Origin: Massilia sp. CF038
GTDB lineage: Bacteria > Pseudomonadota > Gammaproteobacteria > Burkholderiales > Burkholderiaceae_D
NCBI RefSeq assembly: GCF_900129765.1
Contig: NZ_FQWU01000002.1
Location: 1,798,001-1,862,000 of the forward strand
DNA length: 64,000 bases
Direction: 5' to 3'
The notes under the pieces are model-generated. The model made no database searches, was not told where the DNA came from, and saw only the letters and a list, made by a program, of their open reading frames with translations. Below are positions 9,548 through 19,079 of the stretch, in pieces (positions within the stretch are counted from its first letter, which is position 1; the number at the start of each line of letters is the position of its first letter). A program made the position numbers and the translations under genes.

Positions 9548-10573
9548 TTAAGCCGCCAAGGCGTCCGCGGCAACAGCTGCGGGCCGGTATTGTAACCGCT
9601 CGCTGAAACTAAGTTGTTTTTTGAAGAACGCATCTACTGCATCGAGCTGCAACTCGGTCGATTCCAGCAGGTTCATTTGCTGGCGGAATTCTTCGCCGCC
9701 AGCCAGGTCACGCACATACCAGCCGATGTGCTTGCGCGCCGTGCGCACGCCCAGAAACTCACCATAAAAAGCGTAGTGGGCTTGCAGGTGTTCGCTCATC
9801 AAGGCGCGCACTTCGTTGACCAGCGGCGCAGGCAGATGGGTGCCTGTGCGCAGGAAATGGTCGATCTCGCGGCAGATCCATGGGCGCCCCTGGGCCGCAC
9901 GTCCGATCATGACCGCGTCCGCGCCGGTTTGTTCCAGTACGAACTTGGCTTTTTCGGGGGTGGTGATGTCGCCATTGGCCACCACCGGGATCCGTACCTC
10001 GGCCTTGACGGCGGCAATGGTTTCGTATTCGGCATCACCGGTATAACCGTCGGCCCGGGTGCGCCCGTGCAAGGTCAGCATCTGGATGCCAGCCTGCTCG
10101 GCAATGCGGGCAATGCGCAGGGCATTCTTGTTTTCGCGGTTCCAGCCGGTGCGGAACTTGAGCGTGACCGGCACGTCGACTGCGTTCACGACCGCGTGCA
10201 GGATTTTTTCCACCAGGTCTTCGTGCTGCAGCAAGGCCGAACCGCACCAGCTGTTGCACACCTTTTTGACCGGGCAACCCATGTTGATGTCGATGATCTG
10301 GGCACCGCGGTCGACATTGAACTTGGCACAGTCAGCCAGATCCTGGGGATCGGCACCGGCGATCTGAACTGCCTTCGGCTCCATTTCACCGTCGTGATCG
10401 GTGCGGCGCGAACTCTTTTCCGTGGCCCACAGACGCGGGTTGGAGGCGGCCATTTCCGACACTGCATAGCCGGCACCGAGCTGTTTGCACAGCTGGCGGA
10501 ACGGGCGATCGGTCACCCCCGCCATGGGAGCGACGAAAACATTATTACGCAGCAAGTACGGACCAATCTGCAC
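9548..10573 (-). CDS. dusB: tRNA-dihydrouridine synthase B
   Basis: FMN enzyme that reduces specific uridines in the tRNA D-loop. Motifs: 'VFVAPMAGVTDRPFR' near the N-terminus, 'DINMGCPVKKV' with the catalytic cysteine, 'VTLKFRTGW', 'LHGRTRADGYTG', 'VANGDITT' and 'ADAVMIGRAAQGRPW' (FMN phosphate). The frame is open to a TTG at 10630, but a promoter-like -10 abuts that codon. Homologues start close to the 'QIGPY' block, so I prefer GTG at 10573 (341 residues); neither start has a clear ribosome site. An unusual second cysteine sits in 'CNSWCGSALL', where relatives I know have Ala. Confidence 0.93.
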   Translation of the reverse strand: MQIGPYLLRNNVFVAPMAGVTDRPFRQLCKQLGAGYAVSEMAASNPRLWATEKSSRRTDHDGEMEPKAVQIAGADPQDLADCAKFNVDRGAQIIDINMGCPVKKVCNSWCGSALLQHEDLVEKILHAVVNAVDVPVTLKFRTGWNRENKNALRIARIAEQAGIQMLTLHGRTRADGYTGDAEYETIAAVKAEVRIPVVANGDITTPEKAKFVLEQTGADAVMIGRAAQGRPWICREIDHFLRTGTHLPAPLVNEVRALMSEHLQAHYAFYGEFLGVRTARKHIGWYVRDLAGGEEFRQQMNLLESTELQLDAVDAFFKKQLSFSERLQYRPAAVAADALAA

Positions 10574-10630
10574 AGGCGAGCCGGGGAAGAGTTTGCGGGA
10601 ACCGGCTATTTTACCTGATTTGCTGCTCAA

Positions 10631-10658
10631 ATAATAAGCACTATTTTGTATAAAGCAA
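10631..10658 (-). promoter_or_regulatory. Probable sigma70 promoter of dusB-fis
   Basis: Read on the minus strand: TTGCTT (10658-10653), 16-base spacer, TATTAT (10636-10631), in an AT-rich island between convergently placed genes. The expected transcription start is around 10624, upstream of the GTG at 10573 but inside the longest possible dusB frame. Confidence 0.5.
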
Positions 10659-10687
10659 ATGCTCGCTAGATTATTTGAATGCTGGCG

Positions 10688-11335
10688 TCAGCCCAATTCA
10701 TCGAGTACGCCGCGCTGCAAGTGGGCCACTTCACCCCAGCTATCGAGGTGCAACTGGCCCGCGCTGACGCTGAAGCGGTTGATGCTGGCGTTCTTGACGG
10801 GGAAGTCGCGCGGCGTTTCCAGCGAAAGACCCATGGCGCCACGGTAAGCGCATTCCAGCACGCCGCCGTGGGCGACCAGCGCCAGCGTCTGTCCTGGGTG
10901 GCGCGCGGCCCAGCCCAGAATGCTGTGCATGCTGCGCTCGTAAAACTGGCGGAAACTTTCGGCCACGCGCACGCCAGGCGGCATCACGCTGTCGATGTCA
11001 CGCGCCTGCCAGGCGGCAAATTCCACCGGGAAGCGTGCTTCGATTTCGCTGTACAGCAAGCCCTCGAAGCCGCCATAGCAGCGCTCGCGCAGGCCGGGGT
11101 CGGTGTGCACGGCCATGCCCTGCACCCGGGCTACGGCTTGGGCGGTCTGGTGGGCGCGCTGCAAATCGCTGGCGACAATGGCGTCGAACCGCTCGCCGGC
11201 CAGCGCGGCCGCCAGGGCTTCGGCCTGGCGCAGGCCTTCGGCATTGAGGGCGATATCGATATGGCCTTGCAGGCGGCGTTCGGCATTCCACGCGGTTTCC
11301 CCGTGGCGTATCAAAACAATGTGTGTGGTTGGCAT
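10688..11335 (-). CDS. Histidine phosphatase family protein (phosphoglycerate mutase-like)
   Basis: A 215-residue phosphatase-superfamily protein with the phosphohistidine motif 'IVLIRHGETAWNAERRLQGH' at the N-terminus and the second catalytic histidine in 'TLALVAHGGVLE'. An acidic general-acid block 'LRERCYGGFEGLLYSEIE' lies between them. It resembles the cobC/gpmB branch of small phosphatases, but the substrate cannot be read from sequence. Its start codon directly follows the stop of the PEBP-family gene (TAA-ATG), so the two are translationally linked. It is the last gene of the tyrS-dtd-PEBP-phosphatase run. Confidence 0.9.
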   Translation of the reverse strand: MPTTHIVLIRHGETAWNAERRLQGHIDIALNAEGLRQAEALAAALAGERFDAIVASDLQRAHQTAQAVARVQGMAVHTDPGLRERCYGGFEGLLYSEIEARFPVEFAAWQARDIDSVMPPGVRVAESFRQFYERSMHSILGWAARHPGQTLALVAHGGVLECAYRGAMGLSLETPRDFPVKNASINRFSVSAGQLHLDSWGEVAHLQRGVLDELG

Positions 11336-11998
11336 TTAGAGGAGCGAGGCGGCAATCTCGGGATGGAGCGTGTACACGCCAAAAGTATGGGCTTCGTCGA
11401 GAATGTGGCCGCGGATGGCCAGGCGCGCTTCGGGACCGGTAAAGCGGCCCTCAAGCGGAAAGCGCGCAATGTCGAGCGCGTACAAGGTGAACACGTAGGT
11501 GTGCAGGCGCAGATCGTTCCACGGTGGGCAAGGGCCATCGTAGCCATAATATTCGCCGGCCATGGCGGGATCGTCGCGGAACCAGCTGGTGTAGTCGTTG
11601 ATGCCCTGGCGCAGCTGATGCTCGGTCCCGTTCTTGATGGTAAAAGGCAGCAGCGGACCGGTTTTGCCGTGTGGTGTGACCAGAGAGGAAAACTGGCCCT
11701 GTGCCAGTGAGGTGAGGGCCACCGGAATATCGACCAGGGTCCAGTGGTAAAACTCGGCGCGCGCCAATTCGGCCGCCACCACTCTGCCCTGCTGGTTGAC
11801 GTCGGTGCCGACGCTGGGCGCGTCCAGGTCGCGGCAAAACAGCACCAGCGACTCGGTGCCGTTGGGCACTTCATCCCAGGCCAGGTGCGGATTGCAGTTG
11901 GCCGACAGGCGCACATGTGTGGCCGGATCGATCACGGCAAACGCGCATTCCTGCGGGATGGGTTCGCCATCGCTGAATGCTTCGCTCCACAATCTCAT
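11336..11998 (-). CDS. YbhB/YbcL family Raf kinase inhibitor-like protein (PEBP)
   Basis: A 220-residue member of the phosphatidylethanolamine-binding protein family. The signature blocks are 'SANCNPHLAWDEVPNGTESLVL' (in part), 'RDLDAP' and 'FYHWTLVDIPV', followed by 'YYGYDGPCPPWNDLRLHTYVF', the ligand-pocket region. No signal peptide is seen, so it is probably cytoplasmic. Bacterial YbhB/YbcL proteins lack a firmly established role. The start at 11998 has a GGGAGA ribosome site. It lies 52 bases after dtd and abuts the phosphatase gene. Confidence 0.88.
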   Translation of the reverse strand: MRLWSEAFSDGEPIPQECAFAVIDPATHVRLSANCNPHLAWDEVPNGTESLVLFCRDLDAPSVGTDVNQQGRVVAAELARAEFYHWTLVDIPVALTSLAQGQFSSLVTPHGKTGPLLPFTIKNGTEHQLRQGINDYTSWFRDDPAMAGEYYGYDGPCPPWNDLRLHTYVFTLYALDIARFPLEGRFTGPEARLAIRGHILDEAHTFGVYTLHPEIAASLL

Positions 11999-12050
11999 CG
12001 CAACGTTCTCCCTGCCTTGATGTTATTGACTATATTAATAGCGCCAAGTT

Positions 12051-12497
12051 TCATTTGGCCTGGACCTGCAGCCAGAATGTCACCGGACCATCGTTGGTGA
12101 GCGACACTTTCATGTCGGCGCCAAACTGCCCGGTTTCGACCTGACCGTGGCGCGACCGCGCTTGCGCCACAACATGGTCGAACAGACGGCGTCCGTCGGC
12201 CGGTGCGGCTGCCGGCGTAAACGAGGGGCGGGTGCCGGAATTGGTGTCGGCTGCTAGCGTGAACTGCGGCACCAGCAGCAAGCCGCCGGCCACATCGGTC
12301 ACGCTGCGGTTCATCTTGCCAGCCTCGTCGGCAAACACCCGGTAGCCCAGCAGCTTGGTCAGCAAGGCCTCCGCTTCCTTCTCGGTATCGCCCTTTTCCG
12401 CGCACACCAGCACCATCAGGCCAGGGCCGATGGCGCCGATCTGCTGGCCGTCGACCACCACGCTGGCGTGGCTGACGCGTTGCAGCAGAGCGATCAT
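12051..12497 (-). CDS. dtd: D-aminoacyl-tRNA deacylase
   Basis: Hydrolyses D-aminoacyl-tRNAs (notably D-Tyr-tRNA) and mischarged Gly-tRNA-Ala. The 148-residue product starts '[18 protein letters not shown]', has the active-site '[15 protein letters not shown]' (S-Q-like and T region) and ends with the '[11 protein letters not shown]' block, whose 'NxGP' is the Gly-cisPro motif (GP here). It overlaps the tyrS stop by four bases (ATGA), so translation is coupled. The pairing makes sense, as TyrRS is a main source of D-Tyr-tRNA. Confidence 0.96.
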   Translation of the reverse strand: MIALLQRVSHASVVVDGQQIGAIGPGLMVLVCAEKGDTEKEAEALLTKLLGYRVFADEAGKMNRSVTDVAGGLLLVPQFTLAADTNSGTRPSFTPAAAPADGRRLFDHVVAQARSRHGQVETGQFGADMKVSLTNDGPVTFWLQVQAK

Positions 12498-13747
12498 GCG
12501 CTGAAGGTCACGCGGGCAAACTTGCGGCGGCCTACCTGCAGGACGAAGGTGCCTGCCGCCACTTGCAACGCTTTATCGCTGATCACCGTACCGTCCACAC
12601 GCACGCCGCCCTGGTCGACCATGCGCATTGCTTCCGAAGTCGAGGCACAAAGACCCGTGTGTTTGAGCAGGTGCGCGATGCCCATTGGCGCACCCGATAC
12701 GGCCAATTCTGGGATGTCGTCCGGAATGCCGCCTTTGGAGCGGTTGACGAAGTCAGCCAGCGCATCGTCGGCCGCCTGGGCCGAGTGGAAGCGGGTGACA
12801 ATTTCCTTGGCCAGGGCCACTTTGGCGTCGCGCGGATTGCGCCCGCCATCGACTTCCGCCTTCAGGGCGGCAATATCGGCAATCGAGCTGAACGACAGCA
12901 ATTCGAAGTAACGCCACATCATGACGTCCGAAATGCTCATCAGTTTGCCGAACATGGTGTTGGCAGGTTCGGTGATACCTATATAGTTGTTCTTCGACTT
13001 GGACATCTTGTCCACGCCGTCCAGCCCCTCGAGCAAGGGCATGGTCAGGATGCATTGCTGCTCCTGGCCGTAATCCTTCTGCAGCTCGCGGCCAACAAGC
13101 AAGTTGAATTTCTGGTCCGTTCCACCCAGCTCAAGGTCAGCCTTTAAAGCCACCGAATCGTAGCCCTGCATGAGAGGATAGAGGAACTCGTGGACAGAGA
13201 TGGGGGTCCCACTCTTGAAACGCTTGGTAAAGTCGTCGCGCTCCATCATGCGTGCCACCGTGTAACGCGATGCCAGCTCGATCATGCCGCGCGCGCCCAG
13301 GGGGTCGGACCACTCGGAGTTGTAGCGAATTTCCGTGCGGGCCGGGTCCAGTACCAGCGAGGCCTGCTTGAAGTAGGTCATCGCGTTTTGCTCGATCTGC
13401 TCCTTGGTCAGGGGCGGCCGGGTGACGTTGCGGCCGGAAGGGTCGCCAATCATGGAGGTAAAGTCGCCAATCAAGAAGATCACCTGGTGGCCCAGGTTCT
13501 GCAGCTGGCGCATCTTGTTCAAGACCACGGTGTGTCCCAAATGCAAGTCCGGGGCGGTCGGATCGAGGCCCAGTTTGATGCGCAGCGGCTGGCCGCTTTG
13601 CTCGGAACGGGCCAGTTTCTGGGCGAATTCGCTTTCGATGAGCAGTTCGTCGACGCCGCGCTTGGTGATCGCAAGGGCTTCCTGAACCTTGTCCGTCAAG
13701 GGCAAGGCTGGGGAAACAGCTGGTTTGGATGGTGCGGAAGTGGTCAT
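12494..13747 (-). CDS. tyrS: Tyrosyl-tRNA synthetase
   Basis: Class I synthetase charging tRNA-Tyr. It is 417 residues. The HIGH-type motif is HLGH (residues 69-72, in '[16 protein letters not shown]'), the KMSKS loop is '[12 protein letters not shown]' near residue 248, and a C-terminal S4 RNA-binding domain ends the protein ('[19 protein letters not shown]'). The short KMSKS-with-HLGH form suggests the TyrZ-like branch. It is the first gene of a minus-strand run with dtd and divergent from the M23 peptidase gene, an arrangement common in betaproteobacteria. Confidence 0.97.
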   Translation of the reverse strand: MTTSAPSKPAVSPALPLTDKVQEALAITKRGVDELLIESEFAQKLARSEQSGQPLRIKLGLDPTAPDLHLGHTVVLNKMRQLQNLGHQVIFLIGDFTSMIGDPSGRNVTRPPLTKEQIEQNAMTYFKQASLVLDPARTEIRYNSEWSDPLGARGMIELASRYTVARMMERDDFTKRFKSGTPISVHEFLYPLMQGYDSVALKADLELGGTDQKFNLLVGRELQKDYGQEQQCILTMPLLEGLDGVDKMSKSKNNYIGITEPANTMFGKLMSISDVMMWRYFELLSFSSIADIAALKAEVDGGRNPRDAKVALAKEIVTRFHSAQAADDALADFVNRSKGGIPDDIPELAVSGAPMGIAHLLKHTGLCASTSEAMRMVDQGGVRVDGTVISDKALQVAAGTFVLQVGRRKFARVTFSA

Positions 13748-13787
13748 ATTAAACTTATAACGGAACTGTAACAGAATGTCGAAAATG

Positions 13788-13815
13788 TTGGATAGCGCAC
13801 AGAACGCGATATAAT
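13788..13815 (+). promoter_or_regulatory. Probable sigma70 promoter of the M23 peptidase gene
   Basis: TTGGAT (13788-13793), a 16-base spacer and a consensus TATAAT (13810-13815), followed by an AT-rich leader to the start codon at 13888 or 13918. It lies in the 140-base divergent region shared with tyrS. Confidence 0.55.
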
Positions 13816-13887
13816 GCTCGATCCGATTAATCTTGCCGATAGAAAACTAAACACAATAACAACAAGAAAAAGTAGCGCTCTTCGCGG

Positions 13888-15282
13888 ATGTTCAAGCGGC
13901 AAATTTTAACTGATTGCATGAATCCTATACATAAATTCACAGGCAAAAGCTGGACCGGCCTGCTCGGAACGACGCGAAAGTCACGCATCATCAGCGCTGG
14001 CGCGATCTTCCTTGCGGCTTGCGCTTTTGGCGCAGCCGGCGTTGCGCCGATGGCGCCCGACGCGTCGGACCTGCCGGTTAAATCCATCGCGCTCAATCTG
14101 GACATGCCGAATCTGGCTGACCAAATTGCCGCTTTGCAAAAAGACGAGCAACACTTTGTCCAGGAAGAGAAAGTCCGTGCTGGCGACACGCTGGCCGTTC
14201 TCCTCCAGCGCCTTGGCGTGGACGATCCGGCAGCCGTCAACTTCATCAAATCCGACAAAATCGCGCGCGCCGTGATGCAGCTGAAAACCGGCAAGCGGGT
14301 CCAGGCGCAAACGGACGAAGATGGCCAGCTGCAGTGGCTGCGCGCCACCGTTGTCGATGGCCGCGACAATCCTGCCAAGCAGATTTCGATCACCCGCGAT
14401 GGCGACAAGTTCATCGCCAAGGAAGCGGCGCCCGAACTGGAGCGCCGCATCGAAATGCGCGCCCGCGAAATCACCACCTCCCTGTACGGCGCCACCGATG
14501 CCACCACCGACGGCGGCAAACTGCCTGATTCGATCGTCGCCCAGATCATCGAAATGTTCTCCACCAATATCGACTTCCGTTCCGACCTGAAACGCGGCGA
14601 CCGCTTCAATGTGGTCTACGAAACGTTCTGGCAAGACGGCGAAATGGTGCGCGCAGGCCGCATTCTGGCTGGCGAATTCATCAACCGCGGCGTTACCTAC
14701 CAGTCAGTCTGGTACGAAGATCCCGTCACCAAACAAGGCGGTTACTACAGCATCGACGGCAAGGCCCTGAAAAAAGCCTTCCTCAAGTCGCCACTGGAGT
14801 TCTCCCGTATTTCGTCCGGCTTTGCCAACCGCGTGCACCCGATCTCGGGCGCCTGGAAAGCCCACAAGGGCGTTGACTTCGCCGCTGCCAATGGCACGCC
14901 CATCCGCGCTTCCGGCGACGGCACCATCGATTTCGCCGGCGTGCAAGGTGGCTACGGTAACTTTGTGATCATCAAGCACTGGGCCAACTACACCACGGCC
15001 TACGCCCACATGAGCCGCTTTGCTCCGGGCATCCGCCGCGGCAGCGCCGTCAAACAAGGTGACGTGATTGGCTATGTCGGCTCGACCGGCTGGTCGACCG
15101 GGGCCCACCTGCACTACGAATTCCGCGTCAACAACGAAGCGCGCGATCCCATGTCGGTCAAGGTTCTGGCGCAAGCACCGTTGTCGCCCGCCGAAATGGC
15201 CCGCTTCCATGTGGCCGCTGGCGACATGACCCACCGTTTCGCCCTGCTGCGTCCTACCGGCACCTCGATGGCCGCCCGGTAA
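13888..15282 (+). CDS. M23 family murein endopeptidase (MepM/OapA-like)
   Basis: A 464-residue envelope protein expected to cut peptidoglycan cross-links in the periplasm. A basic N-terminus and a single hydrophobic segment (residues 33-52) look like a signal anchor. An OapA/LysM-like domain follows around residues 92-145. The LytM catalytic domain (about 305-430) keeps the zinc ligands H326 and D330 (AHKGVDFA) and the HLH pair H407/H409 (GAHLHYEF), so it should be active. The start could instead be ATG 13918 (MNPIHKF), which I think slightly more likely from homologues; neither has a strong ribosome site. A perfect terminator follows. The neighbour anmK recycles the wall sugar, so the pair concerns peptidoglycan turnover. 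Confidence 0.92.
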   Translation: MFKRQILTDCMNPIHKFTGKSWTGLLGTTRKSRIISAGAIFLAACAFGAAGVAPMAPDASDLPVKSIALNLDMPNLADQIAALQKDEQHFVQEEKVRAGDTLAVLLQRLGVDDPAAVNFIKSDKIARAVMQLKTGKRVQAQTDEDGQLQWLRATVVDGRDNPAKQISITRDGDKFIAKEAAPELERRIEMRAREITTSLYGATDATTDGGKLPDSIVAQIIEMFSTNIDFRSDLKRGDRFNVVYETFWQDGEMVRAGRILAGEFINRGVTYQSVWYEDPVTKQGGYYSIDGKALKKAFLKSPLEFSRISSGFANRVHPISGAWKAHKGVDFAAANGTPIRASGDGTIDFAGVQGGYGNFVIIKHWANYTTAYAHMSRFAPGIRRGSAVKQGDVIGYVGSTGWSTGAHLHYEFRVNNEARDPMSVKVLAQAPLSPAEMARFHVAAGDMTHRFALLRPTGTSMAAR

Positions 15283-15302
15283 TCAGGCAAACGCACGCTC
15301 TG

Positions 15303-15363
15303 GCGCCTTCCACTCTCGCATGCCTGTTCAAGTGCATGTTCTGGTGGAAGGCGCTTTTTCTTT
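15303..15363 (+). terminator. Rho-independent terminator of the M23 gene
   Basis: A perfect 11-bp stem (GCGCCTTCCAC at 15303-15313 and its complement at 15344-15354) with a 30-base loop, followed by TTTTTCTTT (15355-15363). The T-run ends exactly where the first possible ATG of anmK begins (15364). Confidence 0.85.
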
Positions 15364-15375
15364 ATGGATGACACC

Positions 15376-16476
15376 ATGACCGACGCAACGCTGTATATTG
15401 GTTTGATGTCCGGCACCAGCATGGATGGGGTCGACGGCGTGCTGGCTGATTTTGCCGACGGCGCCATTCGCACTGTGGAAGCAGCATTTATCCCCTTCCC
15501 GCCTGCGCTGCGGCGCGACCTGATGGCGCTGCAAGTGAACGGGGACAATGAAATCGAGCGCGAAGCGCTGGCCGCCAACAGCCTGGCCACGTGCTATGCC
15601 GCCTGCGTTGCCCGACTCAGGGCCGCCAGCAGCAGCCCGGTGCGCGCCATTGCCGTGCATGGCCAGACCATCCGCCACCGCCCCGAACTGGGCTTCACGC
15701 GCCAGACCAACAATCCCGCCCTGCTGGCAGAACTGAGCGGCATCGACGTGATCGCCGATTTCCGTAGCCGTGATATTGCCGCCGGCGGCCAGGGCGCCCC
15801 CTTGGTGCCCGCCTTCCACCAGGCCCGCTTTGGCCAGCCTGGCCAGACCCGGGTGGTGGTTAATATCGGCGGCATTGCCAATATCAGTGTGCTGCATGGC
15901 GATGGCCGCGTGGGCGGCTTCGATACCGGCCCCGGCAATGTGCTGATGGATGCCTGGATCGCCCGCCATCAAGGCAAGGAGTACGACGCTGGCGGCGCCT
16001 GGGCCTCCAGTGGCAAGGTCGATACCGGCTTGCTGGCCGCGCTCAAGCAAGAGCCCTACTTTGCCTTGCCGGCGCCCAAAAGCACGGGGCGCGACCTGTT
16101 CCATACTGCCTGGCTCGACGGCGTCCTTGGCGTGCACGGACGCGCCATCTTGGCCGTCGACGTGCAGGCGACCCTGACCGCGCTGACCGCCCATACCATT
16201 GCCGAGGCGATCGGACGCGAAACGGGCAAGGTGGATGCAGTGTATGTGTGCGGAGGCGGCGCCTACAACGGCACGCTGCTGCGCGAACTGGCAGCGGCGC
16301 TCGGTGGTGGCACGCGGGTGGAATCGACAGCGGTGCTGGGCGTGGCGCCCAACCGGGTCGAGGCACTGGCATTTGCGTGGCTGGGCTACCGCTTCATGCA
16401 GCGCGAAGCGGGCAACCTGGCCGTGGTGACCGGGGCAAAAGGGGCGCGCGTACTGGGCGCCCTTTACCCGGCCTGA
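15376..16476 (+). CDS. anmK: Anhydro-N-acetylmuramic acid kinase
   Basis: Phosphorylates and opens 1,6-anhydro-MurNAc during cell-wall recycling, giving MurNAc-6-phosphate. The ASKHA fold is clear: '[20 protein letters not shown]' at the N-terminus, '[11 protein letters not shown]', '[21 protein letters not shown]', '[11 protein letters not shown]', '[13 protein letters not shown]' and the C-terminal '[13 protein letters not shown]'. Two starts are possible: 15364, which touches the preceding terminator's T-run, and 15376, which I prefer. The leader is therefore extremely short or the gene depends on read-through. It is convergent with erpA, with nine bases between the stops. Confidence 0.95.
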   Translation: MTDATLYIGLMSGTSMDGVDGVLADFADGAIRTVEAAFIPFPPALRRDLMALQVNGDNEIEREALAANSLATCYAACVARLRAASSSPVRAIAVHGQTIRHRPELGFTRQTNNPALLAELSGIDVIADFRSRDIAAGGQGAPLVPAFHQARFGQPGQTRVVVNIGGIANISVLHGDGRVGGFDTGPGNVLMDAWIARHQGKEYDAGGAWASSGKVDTGLLAALKQEPYFALPAPKSTGRDLFHTAWLDGVLGVHGRAILAVDVQATLTALTAHTIAEAIGRETGKVDAVYVCGGGAYNGTLLRELAAALGGGTRVESTAVLGVAPNRVEALAFAWLGYRFMQREAGNLAVVTGAKGARVLGALYPA

Positions 16477-16485
16477 CCCGAAAAC

Positions 16486-16851
16486 TTAAACCGAGAACGA
16501 GGAACCGCAGCCGCAGGTCGAGGTGGCGGTCGGGTTCTTGATGACGAACTGGGCGCCTTCAAGGTCGTCCTTGTAATCGATTTCCGCGCCCACCAGGTAC
16601 TGGTAGCTCATCGAATCGATCAACAGCTGCACGCCGTTCTTGACCATGGTGGTGTCATCTTCGTTGACGATTTCATCGAAGGTGAAGCCGTACTGGAAAC
16701 CGGAACAGCCGCCGCCCTGCACGAAGACACGCAATTTCAGATCTGGATTGCCTTCTTCCTCGATCAACTGGGCAACCTTTTGGGCTGCGCTGTCGGTGAA
16801 GACGATGGGCGCCGGCATGACGTCGGGGGTTGCTTCGGCTACTGCATTCAT
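16486..16851 (-). CDS. erpA: Iron-sulfur cluster insertion protein ErpA
   Basis: A-type Fe-S carrier that delivers clusters to apoproteins, including isoprenoid-synthesis enzymes. It is 121 residues. The three cluster-binding cysteines are C49 ([12 protein letters not shown]), C113 and C115 (STCGCGSSF). The domain '[20 protein letters not shown]' starts after a short N-terminal extension. It is downstream of the bactofilin gene by 22 bases and may share its transcript. The erpA position next to argC/rplM-rpsI is typical of this group. Confidence 0.97.
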   Translation of the reverse strand: MNAVAEATPDVMPAPIVFTDSAAQKVAQLIEEEGNPDLKLRVFVQGGGCSGFQYGFTFDEIVNEDDTTMVKNGVQLLIDSMSYQYLVGAEIDYKDDLEGAQFVIKNPTATSTCGCGSSFSV

Positions 16852-16873
16852 TTCAAACTCCTACGGGGAACAT

Positions 16874-17314
16874 TCACTCATTATAGACCCTTGCCGCGCC
16901 GCCTGCTTCCGTTACCTTGCTCAGGATGGGTTGGGTGATGGCCATATGAAACACCGGCTCGCCGGTCTGCTGATGGGTCAGGGTGCCCGCGACGGTCGCG
17001 CCGCTGTGCATTTCCAACTTTTTATAGTGGACATTGCCTATGATGCGGCCTTTTGGCTGCAATTCAAGCAGTTCAGTCGCAAATACATCGCCCGCGATGT
17101 AGCCTTCGACAATCAGGGTGCCGCAATGGACATCGCCTTCGATGCGCGCATGTTCGGACACAATGAGGACGCTTTCGCTGGTGTCGCCGCCAATCACATC
17201 GCCATGGACCTCGCCGTCGATGCGCAGCCCGCCCGTAAAGCACAAGTTGCCTTCGATTCTGGCCGAAATTCCAACCAGGCTGTCAATTTCCGTCTTTACA
17301 TTACGACCGAACAT
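16874..17314 (-). CDS. Bactofilin (polymer-forming cytoskeletal protein)
   Basis: A 146-residue bactofilin (DUF583). The central right-handed beta-helix is shown by short repeats such as 'IEGNLCFTGGLRIDGEVHGD', 'ARIEGDVHCGTLIVEGYIAGD' and 'LQPKGRIIGNVHYKKLEM', each with spaced Ile/Val and Gly. Bactofilins form nucleotide-free filaments that scaffold wall enzymes or polar complexes. The start 'MFGRNVKTEIDSL' at 17314 has a GAGGAG ribosome site; an upstream in-frame ATG at 17347 is less likely. The nearby M23 peptidase and anmK make a cell-shape or wall role plausible, but that link is inferred from position only. Confidence 0.9.
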   Translation of the reverse strand: MFGRNVKTEIDSLVGISARIEGNLCFTGGLRIDGEVHGDVIGGDTSESVLIVSEHARIEGDVHCGTLIVEGYIAGDVFATELLELQPKGRIIGNVHYKKLEMHSGATVAGTLTHQQTGEPVFHMAITQPILSKVTEAGGAARVYNE

Positions 17315-17479
17315 GATGGCACTCCTCAAAGTGACTTTGCGAAACAACGCACGAGCCCTTCGAGGACGGGTGCGGACAGGTGGGTCTTGCCAATTCGACC
17401 AGAGCCAGAAGTTAATTTACCGCCATCACTACGTGACAGCGTTGATCTGGATCGCCTCGGCCCTTCCTGTCCGCGTCGC

Positions 17480-18517
17480 TTATGGCAGCAAAGCGATCTG
17501 CTGCAAGCCGGCGCCTTCGTCCTGGCCAAACATCAGATTCATGCACTGCACAGCCTGGCCGGACGCGCCCTTGACCAGATTGTCCTGCACCACCAGCACC
17601 ACCAGGGTGTTGCCATTGCCTGGGCGATGCAGCGCCAGGCGCAACATGTTGGAGCCGCGCGTGGAGCGCGTTTCTGGATGCGAGCCAAACGGCATCACAT
17701 CGACAAACGGCGAATCCTTGTATTGCTCTTCGTACAGCGCCTGCAAGGCCTCGTTGTCGATCTGGGTGGTCAGGCGCGCGTACAGGGTCGAATGCATGCC
17801 GCGAATCATCGGCACCAGATGCGGCGTGAAAATCAGATTGACCGGCATGCCGGTAAAGCGCTGCAGCTGGGCCACGGTTTCCGGGGTGTGGCGGTGGCCG
17901 GACACGCCGTAAGCCTTGAAGTTATCGCTCGCTTCCGAGAACAGATAGCCGATTTCCGCCTTGCGCCCGCCCCCGGATACGCCGGACTTGGCATCGGCAA
18001 TCAGGCTGCTGGTATCAACCAGGTTGTTCTTGAGCAGCGGATAGAAACCCAGTTGCATGGTGGTTGGATAGCAGCCTGGATTGGCAATCAGGCGCGCCGA
18101 CTTGACCGCCTCGCGGTTCAGTTCCGGCAAGCCGTACACGGCTTCCTCCAGCAATTCCGGGCAGGTGTGGGGAATCTTGTACCACTGTTCAAACGTGGCC
18201 TGGTCCTTCAGGCGGAAGTCCGCTGCCAGATCGATTACCTTGACACCGGCAGCGAGCAGCGCCGGGGCCTGGGCCATGGCCACGCCGTGCGGCGTGGCAA
18301 AAAAGACCACGTCGCATTCGGTCAGATCCACTTTGTCGGGCGCCGAAAACGCCAGATCGACACGCCCGCGCAGCGAGGGGAACATGTCGGCCACCGGCAA
18401 ACCATCTTCCTTGCGCGAGGTAATCGCGGTCAGCTTCACGCCAGGGTGGACCGCCAACAGTCGCAGCAGTTCCACGCCCGTGTAACCGGTACCGCCGACG
18501 ATGCCAACTTTGATCAT
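17480..18517 (-). CDS. argC: N-acetyl-gamma-glutamyl-phosphate reductase
   Basis: NADPH-dependent third step of arginine biosynthesis. It is 345 residues. The Rossmann N-terminus is '[20 protein letters not shown]' (starting [11 protein letters not shown]), the catalytic cysteine is in '[15 protein letters not shown]', and the active-site region continues with '[15 protein letters not shown]' and the conserved histidine '[11 protein letters not shown]'. It is the only arginine-pathway gene in the window. It lies downstream of rplM-rpsI, separated from them by a terminator, and about 165 bases upstream of the bactofilin gene on the same strand. Confidence 0.97.
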   Translation of the reverse strand: MIKVGIVGGTGYTGVELLRLLAVHPGVKLTAITSRKEDGLPVADMFPSLRGRVDLAFSAPDKVDLTECDVVFFATPHGVAMAQAPALLAAGVKVIDLAADFRLKDQATFEQWYKIPHTCPELLEEAVYGLPELNREAVKSARLIANPGCYPTTMQLGFYPLLKNNLVDTSSLIADAKSGVSGGGRKAEIGYLFSEASDNFKAYGVSGHRHTPETVAQLQRFTGMPVNLIFTPHLVPMIRGMHSTLYARLTTQIDNEALQALYEEQYKDSPFVDVMPFGSHPETRSTRGSNMLRLALHRPGNGNTLVVLVVQDNLVKGASGQAVQCMNLMFGQDEGAGLQQIALLP

Positions 18518-18611
18518 GGTAATTCCTTAAAAAGAGATGAGTCGATGCTCAAGAAACACGATTTTAACAGCGCCGCCATTTTGCCGCGCCGCCTTGCAAA
18601 ATCGTCGAGGA

Positions 18612-18645
18612 AATAAAAAAGCCGCCTGGCGCGAGCCGGCGGCTT
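18612..18645 (-). terminator. Rho-independent terminator after rpsI
   Basis: Read on the minus strand, AGCCGCC pairs with GGCGGCT (18638-18643 with 18621-18626 as the core), followed by TTTTTTATTT. It lies 33 bases after the rpsI stop and separates the ribosomal operon from argC. Confidence 0.8.
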
Positions 18646-18677
18646 CTGGTTGCAGCGCAAGCGCCGCAGGAAACGAA

Positions 18678-19070
18678 TTAACGCTTCGAGAATTGCTTTG
18701 CGCGACGTGCTTTGCGCAGACCAACTTTTTTACGCTCAACTTCACGTGCATCGCGGGTAACGAAACCGGCACGTGCCAGGTCGCCCTTCAATGCTGCGTC
18801 GTAGTCGATCAGGGCGCGGGTGATGCCGTGGCGAACTGCGCCAGCCTGGCCGGACTCGCCGCCGCCGTGGACGTTGACTTTGATGTCGAAACGTTCAACG
18901 TTGCCGGTCAGTTCCAGCGGTTGACGGATGACCATCAGGCCGGTCTCGCGCGAGAAGTAGTCAGCAGCTGGTTTGCCGTTGACGATGATTTGGCCAGTGC
19001 CAACCTTGATGAACACGCGAGCAACTGCACTCTTGCGACGGCCGGTGCCGTAATTGTAATTACCGATCAT
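18678..19070 (-). CDS. rpsI: Small subunit ribosomal protein S9
   Basis: A 130-residue S9 protein of the 30S head, whose C-terminal tail reaches the P-site tRNA. It begins '[16 protein letters not shown]', has the '[19 protein letters not shown]' block and ends with the conserved basic tail '[14 protein letters not shown]'. It lies nine bases downstream of rplM; the rplM-rpsI pair is universal in bacteria. The initial 'MIGN' matches other betaproteobacterial S9 proteins. Confidence 0.99.
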   Translation of the reverse strand: MIGNYNYGTGRRKSAVARVFIKVGTGQIIVNGKPAADYFSRETGLMVIRQPLELTGNVERFDIKVNVHGGGESGQAGAVRHGITRALIDYDAALKGDLARAGFVTRDAREVERKKVGLRKARRAKQFSKR

Positions 19071-19079
19071 GGCAGTTCC

